From: Turnera subulata
Taxonomy: Eukaryota > Streptophyta > Magnoliopsida > Malpighiales > Passifloraceae
DNA length: 64,000 bases
Assembly: GCA_028386065.3 (NCBI GenBank)
Contig: JAKUCV010004804.1
Span: 32,055 to 96,054, forward strand
Direction of reading: 5' to 3'
Both the position numbers and the translations under genes were made by a program. Below, piece after piece: positions 12,059 through 22,368 of the stretch (position 1 is the stretch's first letter; every line of letters starts with the position of its first letter). The notes below the pieces were generated by a model, which ran no database searches, was not told where the DNA came from, and saw only the letters and a list, made by a program, of their open reading frames with translations.

Positions 12059-13288
12059 TCATAGGTTAAGCTCCTTTTGAGTCATGATGTACTTAAAACT
12101 TTTGTGGTCATTGAAAATTTGACACTTCTCTCCAAACAAGTAGTGTCTCCAAATCTTCAAAGCCAAGATCACAGCTACCATCTCAAGATCATGTGTTGGG
12201 TAGTTCTTTTTATGAGCCCTCAACTGCCTGGAGGCATAAGCAATCACTCGTCCTTCTTGCATCAACACGGCTCCCAATCCGAGACTCGATGCATCACAAA
12301 ACAACACATACTCAACTTTGGGCTTCGGTACTGTCAGAACCGGTGTTGTGGTCAGCTTTCTTTTAAGCTCTTCAAAACTCTACTGACATTATGGGCTCCT
12401 AACAAACTCCTGTTCTTTCCTTAATAGCTTGGTCATGGGACTAGCTATCAAAGAAAAACCTTCGATGAACCTCCGATAGTATCCTGCAAGACCAAGAAAA
12501 CCTCTGACTTCGGATACATTCTTAGGTGGTTTCCACTCCAAAACGGCCTTCACTTTGGGAGGGTCAACCTTTATTCCATCCCCGCCTACCACATGTCCGA
12601 GGAAAGAAGCTTCTCCAAGCCAAAATTCACACTTGCTGAATTTGGCATACAACTGCTTCTCCCGTAACCTCTGAAGCACTATCCTCAAATGCTCCTCGTG
12701 TTCCTCCTTTCTCTTGGAGTAGATGAGGATATCATTGATGAAGACCACAACAAACTTATCCAGAAACTCATTCAAAACCAAGTGCATGAAGCACATGAAC
12801 ACTGCTGGTGCATTGGTCAATCCGAACGGTACCACTGTGAACTCGAAATGACCATACTGTGCGCGGAAGGCAGTCATTGGTATGTCCTTCTCTGCAATCT
12901 GGTGATACCCAGACCGAAGATCAATCTTGGAAAACACAGTGGCTCCTTGTAGCTGATTAAACAAGTCATCAATCCTAAGCAGCGGGTACTTGTTCTTAAC
13001 TGTCACCTTGTTCAGCTGGCGATAGTCTACACACATCCGCAAGCTACCATCCTTCTTCTTAACAAATAGAACTGGTGCACCCCATGGTGATGTACTAGGT
13101 CTGATGAAACCCTTTTCTAGCAGCTCATCCAACTGCTTCTTCAGTTCCTGGAGCTCTGTTGGTGCCATCCTGTATGGAGCCATCGATATGGGTGTGACTC
13201 CTGGCATCAGGTCGATGGTATACTCAACCTCTCTATCAGGTGGCAAACTTGGCAGATCATCTAGGAAAACATCAAGGAACTCCTTCAC
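12059..13288 (-). pseudogene. reverse transcriptase and RNase H (broken)
   Basis: RT spans 13288-12389, with [58 protein letters not shown] and LGHVV in the normal order. The catalytic motif reads FINDILIYS where the family has F/Y-x-D-D. The first Asp is Asn, so the enzyme would be inactive even without the other breaks. Two stops (near 12389 and 12382) separate it from RNase H, which continues in the same frame: [33 protein letters not shown]. Another stop lies at 12059. Confidence 0.88.
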
Positions 13289-13380
13289 TACTGATATATC
13301 TCCCGGGGTAAGATCCTGTGTATCTTCACTTGTGATGGGGTCAGTACAGCATTTGGACCATGCGGCTTCACTCCAAACTT

Positions 13381-13935
13381 CTACAGAGCAGAGATGCTAC
13401 ACGTAGCAGCAGCTCTCCTAATACCTGTTACCAAAACCTGTCGTCCACCATCGGAAGTCAGCAGCACTTCCTTGGTCCGATAGTTCACCATGGCATTATA
13501 CCTTGACAACCAATCCATCACTAGGATTATGTCGAATCCCCCCATATTCATCACGACCAAACGAGCTAAGAAAACCTCGTCATCATATGATAGGAGAACA
13601 TCCTTGCACACTTGTGTTAATCTCACCACTATGCCAGTGGGTAACCTAACCTTCAATAGACATGCTAAGCTCTCTTCCTTACAGCTATGTTCTATAGCAA
13701 AACTCTGAGCGATAAAAGAATACGTAGCACCAGGATCAATCAAAGTGTATGCAATACTACCAAAAGCTGTAAAGGTACCTGAAATAACATCAGCATTCTC
13801 GGGATCATCCTCAGCCGTGATTACAAATGCCCTGGGAGCGGCTGCACTCTGATTCATGGCTGACTGTGTCTGAGTAGGAGCAGCTCCTCGTCCACGGCCT
13901 CGGCCAACTCCGGAACTACTGGGTACGCTGGCCAC
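13381..13935 (-). pseudogene. retropepsin-like aspartic protease
   Basis: A 184-residue open segment. A low-complexity start (GVGRGRGRGAA) is followed by the active-site motif TLIDPGATYSFI and, downstream, DIILVMDWLSRYNA, both hallmarks of plant Ty3-gypsy proteases (DPG in place of DSG is common in this clade). It is out of frame with the following RT ORF at 13288, so gag-pol is interrupted here. Confidence 0.85.
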
Positions 13936-13950
13936 TGATGCTTGTATGGT

Positions 13951-15025
13951 TTAAGCAGGAACAGAAACTCCGGATCTTCCCAACCTAGGACACGAACTCC
14001 GGTAATGCCCAACTTCATTGCACTCAAAGCACCTTACCCTAGACAGAGGAGGTCTAGGGCAAGTGTCTTCGGATGAAGTCCCTCCAGATTGGGTCCATGA
14101 ACTCCCACGATTGTTGTTGTAGCTGTTGCTCCATCCTCGACCCTGAGATGCTAGCATGGATTGAGTCTGTCCATACCCTGACCAGTTACCGGCACTCTGG
14201 AACCTTTTGTTCTGATTCCTAGCACTCTGTGCAGATTTCCTCTTTCGAACTTCTTCCATCTCTCTCCCGTTCCCCATCCAGATGACTTCTGCTCGAAGAG
14301 CATCTGCAAGCATATCTTGGTAAGTCTCATAAACTTTGCACCCCATGACTGTCTAGATGCAGGATTGCAAACCATCCCAGAAATGCTTGCATCTTGCCTC
14401 TGGTGTGGACACATATTCTGATGCGTAGATGGATAAACGATCAAACTGGGTCTCATAGTCGTTTCACCGAGTGTCCGATTTGCTGTCGCAGACTCAGGAA
14501 TTCTCGCTTGAGCTGGTCCTGGTAAACATCTGTGACAAACTTCCTTCGAAAGATCTCAGCAAACTGTGTCCAAGGCATGGTGATTGGTTTCGCCATGTCA
14601 CGTGTTGTCGAATCCCACCAGTCCACAACAACATTGTGAAACATGGATGCAACATACCTAGCCCACCTGTCATCTGTGCATCTGAGCTTCAACATCTCTC
14701 GGTGAGCTTGACGAAGCCATTCGTCAGCTGCCTGTGGGTTAGTAACCCCTGTAAAGGAATCAAGACCTAGCTTGGACAACTTGGTGTAAACAGGGTCCTC
14801 AACAGGTCCTTGATTCTCCTGTTCACGTGCTTCCTTGGCCTCCAAACGGGCATCCCTAGCGTCTTGACGCTGTAAGATCTACGCCATGGTATGCATAATT
14901 TGTGTTGTATCCCCCGGTACTACCGCAGGTACTTGTCCACCTACGACCGGTTGCGGCTGATCAACCGATACTTGGTCATCTTCCAAACGCTGCTCAGCAT
15001 GCTGGCTTCCTCCCACCGGATCCAT
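13951..15025 (-). pseudogene. gag of the chromovirus (broken)
   Basis: The likely start is ATG at 15025 (MDPVGGSQHAEQ), about 95 bases after the primer-binding site. A TAG near 14881 interrupts the N-terminal part. The capsid-like segment (14845-14453) has ADEWLRQAHREML, VVDWWDS and PWTQFAEIFRRKFV, typical of Retrotrans_gag. A one-base shift near 14463 moves to a frame containing the next part, and another stop lies near 14350. The last piece (14346-13951) has a CCHC zinc knuckle (CFECNEVGHYRSSC). Confidence 0.85.
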
Positions 15026-15119
15026 TCGTACCTATATGTGAATGTATGCATGCATGTTATAAACTATGCACATATAAGCAACAAACAAGCACAATTATCA
15101 CCCTAAGGACCTACTACCT

Positions 15120-15131
15120 GCTCCGCTACCA
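15120..15131 (-). other. primer-binding site
   Basis: Minus strand TGGTAGCGGAGC starts three bases inside the 5' LTR edge. The same 12-mer serves the two copia elements at 40894 and 60837. Confidence 0.75.
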
Positions 15132-15746
15132 AAATGAAGCGCCCCGACCCGTATTTACCGTATAGGGTAAACACGTGCCAGAATTATTCTTATTACAGTA
15201 GCAGACAGTACATACGTTACAAAATATAGTACAAGCAAACTCAAGTACAGCATCTCTCACCCGATCCCGGGGACCATTATTCAAGCCACAAACACTCCCA
15301 AAGCTCAACAGCAGGAACAGAAAACATATAATGCGACAACAGAAGTAATACAACAACACAACAACATATAAAATACAGCAGCGAAAGTCTTAGAATGAGA
15401 TGCACGGAGGTATGGATCCGGGGTCTAGTGGAGTAGAAACAGCAGCTGGCCGAACCACGTACCTGTACTACGAGCAACTCATCCTACGGGATGAAACCCC
15501 GCAGGCGAGGGGTGAGTCCGAAGTGCTCACTGACCAAGGATAAACAGTAATATGCAAGCAAACATAATACTTTCGAAGAAAATACTAGCAGAAGACAAAT
15601 CAAAGATTCAACCAGATCATGATTGAGCCAAGGCTAAAAGATAATATAATTTCCAATTTTATCTTCAGGGCCCTGCCACTGGACAAGCTAGGGTCGTACC
15701 TGGTTATTAACATGTTCTGGGTGCTAGATCAAACCAAGAGAGCCCA

Positions 15747-16130
15747 GGGATCGACATCCCAAAAATAGATCCCAGGGATAGACATCCCAAAAATATAATA
15801 AACCGGGATGGACATACCAAGCATAGACATGCTTATCACAAATAACCTTGATCATAGCCACCACAAAACAGTCTCAAACCATCCAGTCGTACCTCTACTT
15901 ACCACATGGCAATTATATCATCATCATCCAAAAACCAAATCTCAGGGATCAACATCCCTAACCAAAACACCGGAATAGACGTCCCAATCCAAAACTAAGG
16001 AATGACATCCTTATCACATTTTATTATTTAATCCATTATTCTTTATACCAAAAAGACACAGGGATAAACATCCAAAACTCAATGCACGGGGATAAATATC
16101 CCAAAACCAATCAAGATACTGCGATAAACT
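15747..16130. repeat. degenerate palindromic repeat array in LTR
   Basis: About nine copies of a 13-16 bp dyad, consensus GGGATAGACATCCC, for example at 15747-15760, 15775-15788, 15805-15818, 15945-15958, 15972-15985 and 15998-16010. The partner LTR has only three or four copies (about 8306-8376). The first three are spaced 28-30 bp. Later ones are irregular and more diverged. Confidence 0.65.
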
Positions 16131-16232
16131 TCCTGAATCAAACCACAACAAATGCAACACCCAACAGTGCAACAATCATCAAATACAATAGTCGAGTAAT
16201 ATAGGCACATATCAAAGGAAATCCATCCTCAC

Positions 16233-16311
16233 CTTAGTCGATTTTCCTACTCCTGAAAGTCCTCGAAATGTCCCAGCTCTAGTTCCTTGGGATACTGCTC
16301 GTTATCAGCTC
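16233..16311 (-). other. exon-like block with splice signals inside LTR
   Basis: Second copy of the 79-bp block at 8655-8733, with the same acceptor-like (ATATAG) and donor-like (GTGAGG) borders. Confidence 0.4.
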
Positions 16312-17314
16312 CTATATCAAACAATAATATATGCACACATAAGATGATATGCAAATGCCAGACTAATACTGTAAGCCGTAAAATAAATACTGACTCGTCT
16401 CGGTACTGCCTCGGGTTATTTCTCCATTATCATCGTAATTCACCATTTATTATCCATGTGTCAAAATACCATACTATACTTATACCCAAATATTATTCCG
16501 GTATAATACTTACTTTGATAGTACCCTTTCCATTTTTATTCTCCTCAAAATAATTATATACCATATACATATATATTTTCCCAAAGTATTATTTCTATAA
16601 ATATAAACCTTATTATTATTTTTTTCCTCAATTAATTTCCAGAATATACATTTTGTAAACTTTAATTTTATTTTTCCAGAATTTCTTTTCTCTTTTCTTT
16701 TTAATTATTAAAACCGGACTGGGCCCAAAATATCAGCCCAAACCCATGGAACACAACCCAACAGGTCAGCCCTGGCCCAGACGCAGAGCCCAGACCAAAG
16801 CATAAGCCACAAGCCCATGCCAGGCCCAGACCCGCGCCAGCCCAAGCTCCAGCTGACCCGTTGAGGGAAACGGGTCACTCACCCTCAATCCGGGTCTGCG
16901 ACGGGCGACACAAGGTGGAACAGCGGCGAGCGACGAACGGAGGCAAGGCGACGAGATCGAACAGGCGACGGCGGCGGAAAGCTCTCCGCTACTGAGCACG
17001 GCTGCAGAAGGTCGACGATGTGAGGCGTGTCCCGTCCGGACCAGAAAATAACTATAATACCCCCTTGACTTTATTTCTAGTCCGTTATCTCGAGGATAAA
17101 CTTGACTTTCCTGAAGATTTCTGGACCCAAAAAATACCAACTCTGGTACGTAAAATCCGCAGAAAAATCGGGAACGTGGGGTATAGGTCGGTTTCATAAT
17201 CCGATGCATAATTTACCCTGAAATAATTCCCCAAGATTAATTTCATAAGGTATATTACTGTACAAGGCCTTTTACAATCCCGGTAAAAACATAAATTTTA
17301 CCCGGGCTGTTACA

Positions 17315-17608
17315 CCAACCGGATGGTTCCAAAGTCTATGTTTCTCATGTCGACAGGCATTTTATTTGGGACACTGATCCATCCAAGTGTGAACCTGAAT
17401 GCAATCGTGCTAATGAGTTTTATGACTCGGATGAGGATTACATACTTCCTTCATCAAAGCCAAGAAGACACACACATGTCAGGAACAGTCGCTGCTGGAT
17501 CAAATGGTCCATTTGAATTTCCTGACCAAAAGTCCTCTCCTGGAGGACCGTGGTTTACCTTTGATGACATCCCTAAAGCAAAATGGAGACGTAGTCTCCA
17601 GGAGTAAA
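17315..17608 (+). pseudogene. unidentified protein-coding fragment within Helitron array
   Basis: Plus strand reads DGSKVYVSHVDRHFIWDT, then an acidic stretch (EFYDSDEDYILPSS). After a one-base shift it continues with GGPWFTFDDIPKAKWRRSLQE. A shorter copy lies at 7086-7265 (copy 2), lacking the FDDIPKAKW part. It looks like part of a real protein rather than chance, but I cannot name the family. Helitrons often carry captured gene pieces. A fragment of a retroelement gag is the other possibility. Confidence 0.4.
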
Positions 17609-17920
17609 ATTACATATCAATCATGATTGTGGCGTCTCGTCTTAATAAAATAAGAGTAATGCTAATTAGTAGGTGTATTTCTACATATTTCCTTGGTTAT
17701 AATAAGAACTAAAAATATCATTCACTGTTATCTGATAGTTCCTCGTAATAAAATAAAAGTAAAATATTAATTTATATTTTATATTATTAATAATATAAGT
17801 ATAGTTATTTTTATTTTCATCTATTGTTTGAGTTAGTTCTTTTATATATAGTACATAGAAATTACATGTCATTCATTATTGTATGACATGTCGTTTCAAT
17901 TAAATAAGAGTAAGATATTA

Positions 17921-17958
<38 letters not shown>

Positions 17959-18027
17959 ATAGGGTTATTTCTGTATTTTCGGTTGTTTCGCGTTTCGCTG
18001 CGTTCATATTTTTATATATAGTATAGA
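17315..18027 (-). mobile_element. Helitron-like unit, copy 3 (right piece)
   Basis: Continuation of the piece at 7659-7692 across the chromovirus. The minus-strand 5' end (TCTATACTATATATAAAA) is at 18027. It includes an (ATT)n run (17921-17956) and the longest version of the embedded ORF fragment. Confidence 0.6.
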
Positions 18028-18205
18028 TAGATATAGATATAAATTGTAATTGTAATTGTAATTGTATTATAATATTGTGCTTTTGCTGCGCAGAGGAAGA
18101 CGCGGCAGGAAAAATAATGTATGGTGATTTAATTAATGAAGGTTATTTTAGTAGTTTCGCATGTTTCGCTGTTTTGGTGTTTTTTTGTCTTCATGCTTTT
18201 ATAGA
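18028..18205 (-). mobile_element. Helitron 5'-end fragment
   Basis: Another minus-strand 5' terminus (TCTATAAAAGCATGAAGAC) ends at 18205. The adjacent TTTCGCATGTTTCGCTGTTTTGG resembles the subterminal part of the other units. An (AATTGT)n run lies at its left. Confidence 0.45.
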
Positions 18206-18207
18206 TA

Positions 18208-20117
18208 ACTAGTTTTTTTAGCACGTGCGATGCACGTGGGATAGTATTATATGTTTTAAATCACGTGGTGTAGTATTAATCTTAATCTTGAAAAGAACTT
18301 ATGTATAAAATTTAGATAGATGGATACATATTATTTAGAATTAGTTTATGCAGTGAAATATGAATTTACAAATCTATTATTGTTAATAATATTTATTATT
18401 TCTTTGATATCCTAAATTATATAAGTTTAATTTTCAAATTATATTATTAATTTTTTTTAGTCGTTGTTCATGTTGGTAAATTTTTTTTTTATAGTTTTTT
18501 TATTGTATATAAGGGTAATTATACTAATTTTTTGGTTTTTCTAGCTCCTACTTGAAAAAATATAAACCGTGAGTTCTTATAATTATTCTTCTCTATGATT
18601 CTTCTTTTTCGCTGATGTTATCGTTGTTCATAGTTTTTCCCGACTCTTCGGCAGTTCTTCGTTCTATAAATATAGAGAAACTACTTGAAAAAATATAAAT
18701 CGTGAGTTCTTATAATTATTCTTCTCTATGATTATTCTTTTTCGCTAATGTTATCCTTGTTCGTAGTTTTCGCTGACTCTTCGCAATTCTTCGTTATGCC
18801 ATCCTTGTTCTTCGTTCTTGTTTTGTTTAGAATTAATTTTAGTATTAGATAAGAATTTATAAATCTATTATTGTTAATAATATTTATTATTTTGTTGATA
18901 TTCTAAATTATATAAGTTTAATTTTTAAATGATATTATTATTTTTCAGTATTATTATTTTTAGTCATTGTTCATGTGGTAAATTTTTTATATATATATAG
19001 TTTTTGTATTGTATATCAGGGTAATTATACTAATTTGTTGGTTTTTCTAGCTCCTACTATATAGTTATAAATATAGAGAAACTACTTGAAAAAATATAAA
19101 CCGTGAGGTCTTATAATTATTCTTCTCTATGATTATTCTTTTTATCTGATGTTATCCTTGTTCATAGTTTTCGCTGACTCTTCGGCAGTTCTTCATTTTA
19201 TAAATATGGAGAAACTACTTGAAAAAATATAAACCGTGAATTCTTATAATTATTCTTCTCTATAATTATTCTTTTTATCTGATGTTATCCTTGTTCGTAA
19301 TTTTTGCTGATTCTTCAGCAGTTTTTCATGTTTTACATATAGAGAAACCACTTGAAAAAATGTAAACCGTAAGTTCTTATAATTATTCTTCTCTATGATT
19401 ATTTTTTTCGCTGATGTTATCCTTCTTAGTAGTTTTCGCTGACTCTTCGGCAGTTCTTCGTTTTATAAATATAGAGAAACTACTTGAAAAAATATAAACT
19501 GTGAGTTCTTATAATTATTATTATTATAAACCGTGAGCTCTTCGGCAGTTCTTCATTTTATAATTATTATTTTTCAGCACTATTTTTTTTAGTTGGTAAA
19601 CTTTTGTTCTTTTATAATTTTTGTATTGAATATAAGGGTAATTATACCAATTTGTTGATTTTTCTAGCTCCTGCTATATAATTATAAATATATAAAAATT
19701 ACTTGTCATTCATTATTATAGTAGTTTTCGCTGACTCTTCGGCAGTTCTTCGTTTTATAAATATAGAGAAACTACTTGATAAAATATAAACCGTGAGTTC
19801 TTATAATTATTATTATTATAAACCGTGAGTTCTTCGGCAGTTCTTCATTTTATAATTATTATTTTTCAGCATTATTTTTTTTAGTCGGTAATTTTTTGTT
19901 TTTTTATAATTTTAGTATTGAATATAAGGATAATTATACTAATTTGTTGATTTTTCTAGCTGCTGCTATATAATTATAAATATAAAAAAAATTACTTGTC
20001 ATTCATAATTATATGACATGTGTTTTTGTTTTTTATAATTTATAATTAATACTAAGTAAGGTTATTTTCGTACTTTCGGGTGTTTCGCTGTCTTCGTGCT
20101 TTTATATATAGTATAGA
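18208..20117 (-). mobile_element. non-autonomous Helitron
   Basis: The 3' end on minus is ...CTAGT at 18212-18208. It is preceded by a hairpin with 7-bp arms CACGTGC/GCACGTG and a 3-base loop (18222-18238). The 5' end is TCTATACTATATATAAAAGC from 20117. It is flanked by A (18207) and T (20118), the expected AT target. There is no helicase or Rep ORF, so it is non-autonomous. Most of the interior is a 133-bp minisatellite. An alternative right end is 20127, where GTATAGAT is repeated. Confidence 0.75.
18556..19855. repeat. minisatellite of about 133 bp inside Helitron
   Basis: About seven degenerate copies of a unit containing AAAATATAAACCGTGAGTTC, TTCTTCTCTATGATTATTC, TCGCTGACTCTTCGGCAG and AAATATAGAGAAACTACTTG. 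Successive GAGAAACTAC words lie about 132-134 bp apart between 19075 and 19474. A second-order duplication (TATTATTGTTAATAATATTTATTATT near 18369 and 18862) includes several units. Confidence 0.8.
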
Positions 20118-20477
20118 TATAGTATAGATTATATAGTTAGCGATAAAATAGATATTATATAATTTAATCCACAATTGTCTATAAATATACCAAACAACAT
20201 ATGGGATGGGACAGAACAATGATCCACAACATACCAAACAATATTTAAGAGACAGTCTCGACCAATCCATTCAGTTTTATCCAGCCCAGTCCCATCCTGA
20301 GCCTAAAGCTCAAGAATGAGCGAGATGAGCCAATTAGGATAGCGGTTAGCAAGAAAAACCACACAATTCAGTATACAATATACTATTTCTCCTACTTAGA
20401 CATGGTGGCGGTCTGTATGCAATTTTATTAGTATCAAGTCAGCAAGGAGATGGTTAAAAAAAATTAATAAAAAAAAT
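20118..20477. other. spacer, no gene seen
   Basis: AT-rich sequence between the Helitron end and the LINE. No ORF, RNA or clear repeat is recognised. Confidence 0.6.
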
Positions 20478-20555
20478 CACAGAAGAGAGCCTTCACTCTA
20501 AAGCTCCATACCGTACCAAAAAAAAAAAAAGCTTNCACTTCAGAGTGGAAACAGC

Positions 20556-22331
20556 GTGAGGAATACCCACCAAGAGGAGATCAAGGAGACTCAAATCCAG
20601 ATCTGCGATGCAACGATGCTGGAACCAAAGCTGAGTTACAAGGAGAAGTTAACATCAAGCTCTTTGAACGAAATTATGGATGACCCTTGGCCTTTGGATA
20701 CTGACCCAGAGTATGAGGAGGAAGATATAACAGTTGTTGACAATGGTTATGGAGGTAATATTGAGCTCTCTGAATCTTTTAAACGCAGACTAGATAAGCC
20801 TTGGGAAAGGGCAGTTATAGTCAAGCTCCTTGGCCGGGAGATTGGCTACCGTACTCTTCTCTCTCGGATCCAAACTATGTGGAGACCAAAAAGGGCCTTC
20901 AGAGTCATAGATCTGGAGAATATTTTCTATATTGTCCGATTTCGGGAGCAGGGGGACTACCTCCATGCATTATTAGGAGGACCTTGGTCTATCTTTGAGC
21001 ATGCTTTGTGTGTACAGCCATGGAAGCAAGAATTCCGCACTGCCTCTGGAAGACTTGACTCGGCAGTTGTGTGGGTGAGATTCCCAGGCCTCCCGGTGAA
21101 CAGGTACCACCCCCGTCTTTTGAGAACTCTGGGAAATCTTGTAGGTGATACAGTGAAGATTGACTTACACTCGGAGAAAGCAATTCGTGCCAAATACGCC
21201 AAGGTCGCTGTCACCATAGATCTAACTAAACCTTTGAAAGGTGTGGTGTACTTGGAAGGAGAGGCTCTTCGGGTCACTTATGAGGGTATCCCCCAAATTT
21301 GTTTCAGTTGTGGACGGCATGGACACGCCGCTTTTGGTTGCCCGTACAACAAAGAGGCAAATACGGTGGAGAAAGGGGCCGAGGACACAACTCATGAACT
21401 AGCCAATTCGATCCCCAAGAAGGGAGAAGCTTCAACCAGCTCTGGTAACAACCCATATTCCGGCCCTTGCACCGTTGGCGAGTGGATGGTCGTACCAAAG
21501 AGGGCGCGACGCCAATATAAGAAACCGCCGGGTTACGGTATCCCGCCAACGGCCACTCCGGTCCGCCCACCTCAGTCGCATGAAGCCACCCAGCTAGGAA
21601 ACAAGTTCCAATCTTTGTTTTTGGATCAAGAGCAAGAGTTGATTTCCACAACAAATCCAACAGCCCAACTAGTTGCACCCACAACCCAAGTAAGTAGTCC
21701 ACAAGCCCAATCTAAGCCCACCCACATCACACAAGCCTACAAGACCCAATCCACGAACCGTAAATCTGGGTCTTCAAAAACCGGTCCGCTTCAGCCCAAA
21801 CCTTCCTCTAAATGCAACCCATTAAAAGACATCTCCAATAGCCCTAACTCATACCCTGCCTCTACATCCAAGTCTACTCCCATCACGTTGGGTGAGTTCT
21901 ACATTAAGAAAACCCCAAGCAAACCCAAAGTCCCAAAAAAGTCCACCATTGTATCCAATGATCAACCGACTCATTCAGTTATCTTCTTCGACCTCACTAG
22001 CCATAAAAATGTTATTCCCATCCAAGATCCCCATATCACCAGTAACCCTGCTCCTTCATTGTCCAACCAAGACTCCACATCACTGATGTCGGTCATAGAC
22101 AACTCCACCCCCCAATTATCCCCGCCTGAACCAACAAAACCCCCTGACCCTAACAACTTCTCTTACACGGTTTTCCCCAACACCGGACGGACAGCCTGTG
22201 TAGCTGGAAGAGTGCCACCAGTCGTGGTGGAAACCATGACCCCTTGCGTTGGAAATGAAGCTACTGCGGATAAGCAGATGGAAGTAGATGGTGAAGCAGT
22301 CTCTCAGGCTGTGGACCCTGTTGATCAGTGA
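20556..22331 (+). CDS. LINE ORF1 (DUF4283 and CCHC zinc knuckle)
   Basis: A 591-residue open frame. Residues about 80-165 resemble the DUF4283 domain of plant LINE and retro-gag proteins (WERAVIVKLLGREIGY, FRVIDLENIFYIVRF, GGPWSIFEHALCVQPW). Residues about 245-265 hold the CCHC knuckle CFSCGRHGHAAFGC. The C-terminal half is rich in Pro, Ser, Thr and Gln and looks disordered. ORF1 proteins of this type bind the element RNA. The start is the first in-frame ATG after the leader. ORF2 follows 37 bases after the stop. Confidence 0.88.
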   Translation: MRNTHQEEIKETQIQICDATMLEPKLSYKEKLTSSSLNEIMDDPWPLDTDPEYEEEDITVVDNGYGGNIELSESFKRRLDKPWERAVIVKLLGREIGYRTLLSRIQTMWRPKRAFRVIDLENIFYIVRFREQGDYLHALLGGPWSIFEHALCVQPWKQEFRTASGRLDSAVVWVRFPGLPVNRYHPRLLRTLGNLVGDTVKIDLHSEKAIRAKYAKVAVTIDLTKPLKGVVYLEGEALRVTYEGIPQICFSCGRHGHAAFGCPYNKEANTVEKGAEDTTHELANSIPKKGEASTSSGNNPYSGPCTVGEWMVVPKRARRQYKKPPGYGIPPTATPVRPPQSHEATQLGNKFQSLFLDQEQELISTTNPTAQLVAPTTQVSSPQAQSKPTHITQAYKTQSTNRKSGSSKTGPLQPKPSSKCNPLKDISNSPNSYPASTSKSTPITLGEFYIKKTPSKPKVPKKSTIVSNDQPTHSVIFFDLTSHKNVIPIQDPHITSNPAPSLSNQDSTSLMSVIDNSTPQLSPPEPTKPPDPNNFSYTVFPNTGRTACVAGRVPPVVVETMTPCVGNEATADKQMEVDGEAVSQAVDPVDQ

Positions 22332-22368
22332 TTTTGCCTGGCTCGGCACCCCCTAATTCCTTGTTTTT

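Larger units (their letters stand above)
7693..17314 (-). mobile_element. Tekay-type chromovirus (Ty3-gypsy), degenerate
   Basis: A nearly complete LTR retrotransposon of 9.6 kb on minus, with 5' LTR 15135-17314, gag, protease, RT, RNase H, integrase, chromodomain and 3' LTR 7693-10369. The 5-bp target duplication CCAAC at 7688-7692 and 17315-17319 proves both ends. RT before integrase and a C-terminal chromodomain place it with the chromoviruses. The DPG protease motif and long LTRs suggest the Tekay/Del clade. Frameshifts and stops in gag and pol make it non-coding now. The LTRs differ by large indels (about 600 bp near 9445-10060 absent from the other LTR, and about 300 bp near 15890-16200 present only there), so the insertion is not recent. 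Confidence 0.93.
15135..17314 (-). repeat. 5' LTR of the chromovirus
   Basis: 2180 bp, same borders as 7693-10369. It has a longer run of GGGAT...ATCCC palindromic units (15747-16130), the exon-like block (16233-16311) and a donor-like site at 16877-16882 on minus. Most of the GC-rich block of its partner is missing after 17015. Confidence 0.9.
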
